This document shows, piece after piece, positions 60,978-64,000 of a stretch of DNA of 64,000 nt. Source of the DNA: DAOMNN01 sp050486545. GTDB lineage: Bacteria > Pseudomonadota > Gammaproteobacteria > Burkholderiales > Rhodocyclaceae. The stretch spans positions 54,303 to 118,302 of the forward strand of contig JBJHDM010000003.1 of the NCBI GenBank assembly GCA_050486545.1, read 5' to 3'. How positions within the stretch are numbered: the stretch's first letter is position 1; each line of letters begins with the position of its first letter. Made by a program: the position numbers and the translations under genes. The notes below the pieces were generated by a model. That model was given only the letters and a program-made list of their open reading frames with translations. It was not told the DNA's origin and ran no database searches.

Positions 60978-61382
60978 CTATTGACCAATGCTCAGCGTGC
61001 GCTGCAACAACGTCTTGGCCGTGTTCATCACTTCGGTGTTGTTCTGGTAGGAACGGGAGGCCGAGATCATGTTGACCATCTCCTCGACCACGTTCACATT
61101 CGGCATCTCGACATAGCCTTCCGCATTGGCCGCGGGATTCGCGGGCTCATAGACGAGGCGCATCGGCGCAGCGCTGTCGACCACTCCGGTCACCCGCACG
61201 CCCTGCGCACCGGCTCCGGCAACCGGAGTCGCCTGGAAAACCACCTGCTTCGCGCGATACGGCTGGCCGTCGGCCCCGACCACGCTGTCCGCGTTCGCGA
61301 GGTTCGAGGCCGTCGTGTTGAGCCGCATCGATTGCGCGTTGAGTGCGGATCCGGCGATCGTGAAGACGTTCAGCATGCTCAT
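60978..61382 (-). CDS. flgC: Flagellar proximal rod protein FlgC
   Basis: A 134-residue rod protein with N-terminal FTIAGSALNAQSMRLNTTAS, LANADSV and the C-terminal NVVEEMVNMISASRSYQNNT. Typical length. It starts 14 bases after flgB. Confidence 0.97.
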   Translation of the reverse strand: MSMLNVFTIAGSALNAQSMRLNTTASNLANADSVVGADGQPYRAKQVVFQATPVAGAGAQGVRVTGVVDSAAPMRLVYEPANPAANAEGYVEMPNVNVVEEMVNMISASRSYQNNTEVMNTAKTLLQRTLSIGQ

Positions 61383-61396
61383 GGCCGGCTACCTCC

Positions 61397-61801
61397 TCAC
61401 TGTCCCGAGATCGCAGTCTGCATACCGCGCAACAGACCGTTGATGAAGGTGATGCTGGCCTCGTAGTGCAACGAGTTCTCTGCAAACGCAGCACGCTCGA
61501 CGTCCATATTGACGGTGTTCCCGTCCACGCTCGATTGCAGTTCGGTGCGATATCCGACATGGGCCTGCAACGGCATCGCCCCGCCGACGGGAAGATGCCG
61601 TCCGGACGTCGCCGCGAGGGACAGCGGACCCGTGCGGTGGCCCAACGCACCCTGGAGGGCACTCCGGAAGTCGAGATCACGGGCCTTGTAGTTGGGCGTA
61701 TCCGCATTCGCGATGTTCGAAGCCAGCATCTGCTGCCGCTGGGCTTGCAGATTGAGGGCCGTCTGATGGAAACTCAGCGCGTTGTCTAGCAGGGCTTTCA
61801 T
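61397..61801 (-). CDS. flgB: Flagellar proximal rod protein FlgB
   Basis: A 134-residue rod protein and first gene of the flgBCDEFGHIJKL operon. Family features are LSFHQTALNLQAQRQQMLAS followed by NIANADTPNYKARDLDF. It is preceded by a sigma-54 promoter and divergent from flgA. Confidence 0.97.
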   Translation of the reverse strand: MKALLDNALSFHQTALNLQAQRQQMLASNIANADTPNYKARDLDFRSALQGALGHRTGPLSLAATSGRHLPVGGAMPLQAHVGYRTELQSSVDGNTVNMDVERAAFAENSLHYEASITFINGLLRGMQTAISGQ

Positions 61802-61863
61802 GCGTCACCTCAAGTTTCGTGAGCGTTTGCCGTAAGCATGCAAATCGGACTCACCGGTCCCAT

Positions 61864-61879
61864 TGCACCTTTCATGCCA
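61864..61879 (-). promoter_or_regulatory. Sigma-54 promoter of the flgB operon
   Basis: Reading the minus strand, TGGCATG, AAAG, GTGCA matches the sigma-54 consensus with the invariant GG and GC correctly spaced. It lies 63 bases before the flgB ATG. Confidence 0.8.
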
Positions 61880-62098
61880 GACATGCTAGCGGCCCGACTT
61901 TGCGGCCGGTGCGTGAATAAGGGCCGAAAATCCCGGCCAATTCCTCCCACTCCACCGCCATCCTTGCCGCCCCGGGGTGCATTGCTTGCCGCCCCGGCGG
62001 TAAATCTTGCCGGCTTGCCGTCGGCGGCACGGTACCCAATCCGGCCTCGCCCCGATTCCCGCTTGCCCTGCCTGAGCAGCCGTGGTGCAATGATTCCC

Positions 62099-62800
62099 AT
62101 GCACAAGAAGATCTCCACCCTGCTTTCGGTTGGTTTCACAACGCTTGCGCTGTTCGCAGGCGCTCCGGTCTGGTCGCAGCAAGCGCCGGGCCCCGTCGAA
62201 GACACCGCACGCGCCTTCCTGGAGGCCGAGGCGGCCGGGTTGCCGGGTCGCGTGGAGGTTTCCGTGGGTGCGTTCGATCCGGGCAACCAGCTGCCCCGCT
62301 GTGCTGCGCTCGAGGCCTTTCTTCCGTCGGGAACGCGTGCCTGGGGGCGGATCAGCGTCGGCGTGCGCTGCGTTTCGCCCGTGGTATGGACGGCCTACCT
62401 GCCCTCGCAGGTCGCGGTCATGACGGACTATCTGATGACGGCGCAAGCGATCCGCCCTGGACAGATCATCGGGCCGGACGATATTGCGCTCGAGCACGGC
62501 GACCTCGCCGCCCTGCCAGCCAATACGCTCACCGATCCGTCGAGCGCCATCGGCCACCATGCCCGGTTCGCGGTGGCTGCGGGCAACCCGTTGCGTGCCG
62601 ACATGCTGCGCCTGCCGCCCGCCGTCCAGCAGGGGCAGACGGTCAAGATCGTCGGAAGCGGTGCCGGGTTCAGCGTCACGAACGAAGGGCGCGCCCTCAA
62701 TCGCGCATCCGAAGGCGATATGGTACGAGTGCGGCTACCCAACGGCCAGGTGGTAACCGGTACGGCGCGCGCTGGCGGAATCGTCGAAGTCCGTTTCTGA
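62099..62800 (+). CDS. flgA: P-ring assembly chaperone FlgA
   Basis: A 233-residue periplasmic protein that helps FlgI form the P ring. A signal peptide (about 1-27, MHKKISTLLSVGFTTLALFA) is followed by the FlgA/SAF-type domain: YLMTAQAIRPGQIIGPDDIA, NPLRADMLRLPPAVQQGQTV and VRVRLPNGQVVTGTA. Starts at 62090 and 62099 are both ATG; the second gives the more compact signal peptide. It is divergent from flgB, the usual arrangement. Confidence 0.93.
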   Translation: MHKKISTLLSVGFTTLALFAGAPVWSQQAPGPVEDTARAFLEAEAAGLPGRVEVSVGAFDPGNQLPRCAALEAFLPSGTRAWGRISVGVRCVSPVVWTAYLPSQVAVMTDYLMTAQAIRPGQIIGPDDIALEHGDLAALPANTLTDPSSAIGHHARFAVAAGNPLRADMLRLPPAVQQGQTVKIVGSGAGFSVTNEGRALNRASEGDMVRVRLPNGQVVTGTARAGGIVEVRF

Positions 62801-62899
62801 GCGGCGTTCAAGGCCTCGAGTGGCAGGTCCGGAACGCCTGACGGCGAGGTTCGACGGGGGAACACGGAAGGAAGATTTTGCGTCGGCAAAAAAATACCC

Positions 62900-62926
62900 T
62901 AAAGTTTTCCGTCAGAATGCCGATCT
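62900..62926 (+). promoter_or_regulatory. Sigma-28 (FliA) promoter of flgM
   Basis: TAAAGTTT, 11 bases, GCCGATCT matches the sigma-28 consensus in the full -35 box and in six of eight bases at -10 with exact spacing. It lies 42 bases before the flgM start, so flgM is controlled by the factor its product inhibits. Confidence 0.9.
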
Positions 62927-62968
62927 GACACGCAGAGAACCCATTTCGGGGCTGTCGGGAGCAAGAAA

Positions 62969-63277
62969 GTGAAAATCGAAGGAAGCATCAAGCCGGTTGC
63001 AGGGCCTCTTTCCGGAGAGCCGCGTGCCAAACCGCAGACGACGCCGAAGCAGGCCGGTGGCGAAGCTGAGGGCAAGGTCGAACTGTCGGCCCTGTCTTCG
63101 AGCCTGAGCCGGGCCGAGGCGGCCATCGCATCGACCCCGGTCGTGGATCGCGCTCGCGTCGAAGAGATTCGCCAGGCGATCAGTGAAGGGCGTTTCCAGG
63201 TCGACGCCGGACGGATCGCGGATGGCCTGCTCGAAAGCGCACGCGAACTGCTCGAAGCGCGCACGGGGCGCGCATGA
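62969..63277 (+). CDS. flgM: Anti-sigma-28 factor FlgM
   Basis: A 102-residue protein that binds sigma-28 (FliA) until it is exported through the finished hook-basal body. The N terminus is disordered and Gly/Pro/Lys-rich; the C-terminal sigma-binding helices are present (VELSALSSSLSRAEAAIAS and VEEIRQAISEGRFQVDAGRI). The start is GTG, preceded by GGGAG. It overlaps flgN by 4 bases. Confidence 0.93.
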   Translation: MKIEGSIKPVAGPLSGEPRAKPQTTPKQAGGEAEGKVELSALSSSLSRAEAAIASTPVVDRARVEEIRQAISEGRFQVDAGRIADGLLESARELLEARTGRA

Positions 63278-63747
63278 CCCTCCCGCCGCTGCTTTCCCGG
63301 CTGGCCCAGTTGATGGAGGCCGAAGAAACGCAGATGCGGCAGTTCCTCGCTCTGCTCGAGCGCGAGGAGTCCTTGCTGGTCGCAGGAGAGACGGATGCCC
63401 TGATCGCGCTCTCCAAGGAGAAGAGTGAGCAGTATCACCAGCTTCAGCGTCATCACGCCACGCGTGCCACACTGCTTGCCCGCGAAGGGCTCGAGAACAC
63501 CGACACCGCGATCCGGACCTTGTGCCAAAGCCTCCCCGAACTGCTGGGGCGCTGGGACCGGATCCTGACGCTGGCTCGCGATGCCCGGGCGCGCAACGAG
63601 ATCAACGGTAAACTGATCACCGAGCACATGCAGCACAACCAGGCGGCCCTTTCGGTGTTGCTCAGTGCCGCCAACCAGCCCCAGCTCTACGACGCCGAAG
63701 GGGTCGCCCGTCCGACCGGACGGGGACGCCATCTCGGCAGCGCCTGA
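63274..63747 (+). CDS. flgN: Export chaperone FlgN
   Basis: A 157-residue helical chaperone for the junction proteins FlgK and FlgL. The coiled-coil segments EREESLLVAGETDALIALSK and ARNEINGKLITEHMQHNQAA are typical of FlgN. Its ATG overlaps the flgM stop, the normal arrangement. Confidence 0.92.
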   Translation: MTLPPLLSRLAQLMEAEETQMRQFLALLEREESLLVAGETDALIALSKEKSEQYHQLQRHHATRATLLAREGLENTDTAIRTLCQSLPELLGRWDRILTLARDARARNEINGKLITEHMQHNQAALSVLLSAANQPQLYDAEGVARPTGRGRHLGSA

Positions 63748-63776
63748 CCGTCGTACGACCTCGACACGCCAGCCAC

Positions 63777-63968
63777 AGCGCCGATTGGCGGCTTGCTTCG
63801 CGAAGCCGCCCTACGCCGGTCGCATGCTCCTTCGCAGATACCCAGCGTAGGGTGGATTCGCGCCAAAGGCGCAATCCACCGATGTGCGGGATGTAGCGCC
63901 GACTGGCGGCTTGCTTCGCGAAGCCGCCCTACGTCGGTCGCATGAGCCGTCGCAGATCCCCGGCGTAG
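63777..63968. repeat. Two copies of a 74-base palindromic repeat (REP/BIME-like)
   Basis: Copies at 63777-63850 and 63895-63968 are identical at 67 of 74 positions and lie 118 bases apart. Each contains the stem GGCGGCTT / AAGCCGCC (63787-63794 with 63803-63810 in copy one). The 44-base spacer holds a different palindrome, GGTGGATT-C-GCGCC against GGCGCAATCCACC (63851-63880). The rest of the last 250 bases shows no gene. Confidence 0.8.
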
Positions 63969-64000
63969 ATACTGTTATCGCCCGTCAAACCCCATGAAGT

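Noticed and set aside
1..64000. CRISPR array, prophage, transposase gene or tRNA
   Set aside because: No regularly spaced direct repeats, phage genes, transposase genes or tRNA-like cloverleafs were recognised; the only repeats are the two palindromic families.

Overview
The window is chromosomal DNA from a GC-rich Gram-negative bacterium. The best fit is a betaproteobacterium of the Rhodocyclales (Azoarcus/Thauera-like). Evidence for this is the aceE-aceF-lpdA operon with a lipoyl domain on the dihydrolipoamide dehydrogenase, a complete single-polar-type flagellar gene set with an FlrB/FlrC-type two-component system, sigma-54 and sigma-28 flagellar promoters, and a DUF2868/DUF3482 GTPase pair. 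The genus is an inference; no 16S rRNA or other marker is present.

Region 1 (1-9.0 kb): a membrane PAS sensor cut by the left edge, a divergent orphan branched-chain-amino-acid-type binding protein, then the pyruvate dehydrogenase operon aceE-aceF-lpdA with a clear promoter and terminator. Region 2 (9.1-17.2 kb): a thioredoxin-like membrane protein, a small unknown gene, a GTPase (DUF3482) with its membrane partner (DUF2868), two paralogous diguanylate cyclases and a rhodanese. Region 3 (17.2-28.9 kb): an AT-richer island of surface-glycan genes (sugar aminotransferase, methyltransferase, polysaccharide pyruvyl transferase, WbqC-family protein, GNAT acetyltransferase) ending in a 2172-residue multidomain glycosyltransferase directly before flagellin. 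Region 4 (29.0-36.1 kb): a very short flagellin (230 aa) with a sigma-28 promoter, flaG, fliD, fliS, a fliT-like gene, a second FliK-like gene with an FhlB-like gene, ycgR, and convergent fliB (flagellin lysine methylase). Region 5 (36.2-50.7 kb): fliE and flrBC on the minus strand, then fliFGHIJ, fliK and fliLMNOPQR on the plus strand. Region 6 (50.7-64 kb): the full flgBCDEFGHIJKL operon on the minus strand with a trailing lipoprotein gene, divergent flgA, flgM and flgN on the plus strand, and tandem palindromic repeats at the right edge.

The window therefore carries nearly the whole flagellar basal body, hook, filament, export and checkpoint machinery. Perfect or near-perfect sigma-54 sites precede fliE, fliK and flgB, and sigma-28 sites precede fliC and flgM, giving the usual tiered order: FlrBC/sigma-54 genes build the hook-basal body, FlgM is exported, and sigma-28 then turns on filament genes. 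Two cyclic-di-GMP synthases and the c-di-GMP-responsive brake YcgR lie in the same neighbourhood.

The most interesting part is the apparent flagellin-modification region: a mini-flagellin flanked by a dedicated lysine methylase and by a horizontally acquired-looking glycan island with a giant glycosyltransferase. That enzyme has an internal duplication, a degenerate second copy, and an N-terminal third whose base composition differs from the rest. Other unusual items are a perfect 26-bp inverted repeat between fliI and fliJ and three nearly identical lipoyl domains in aceF and lpdA.
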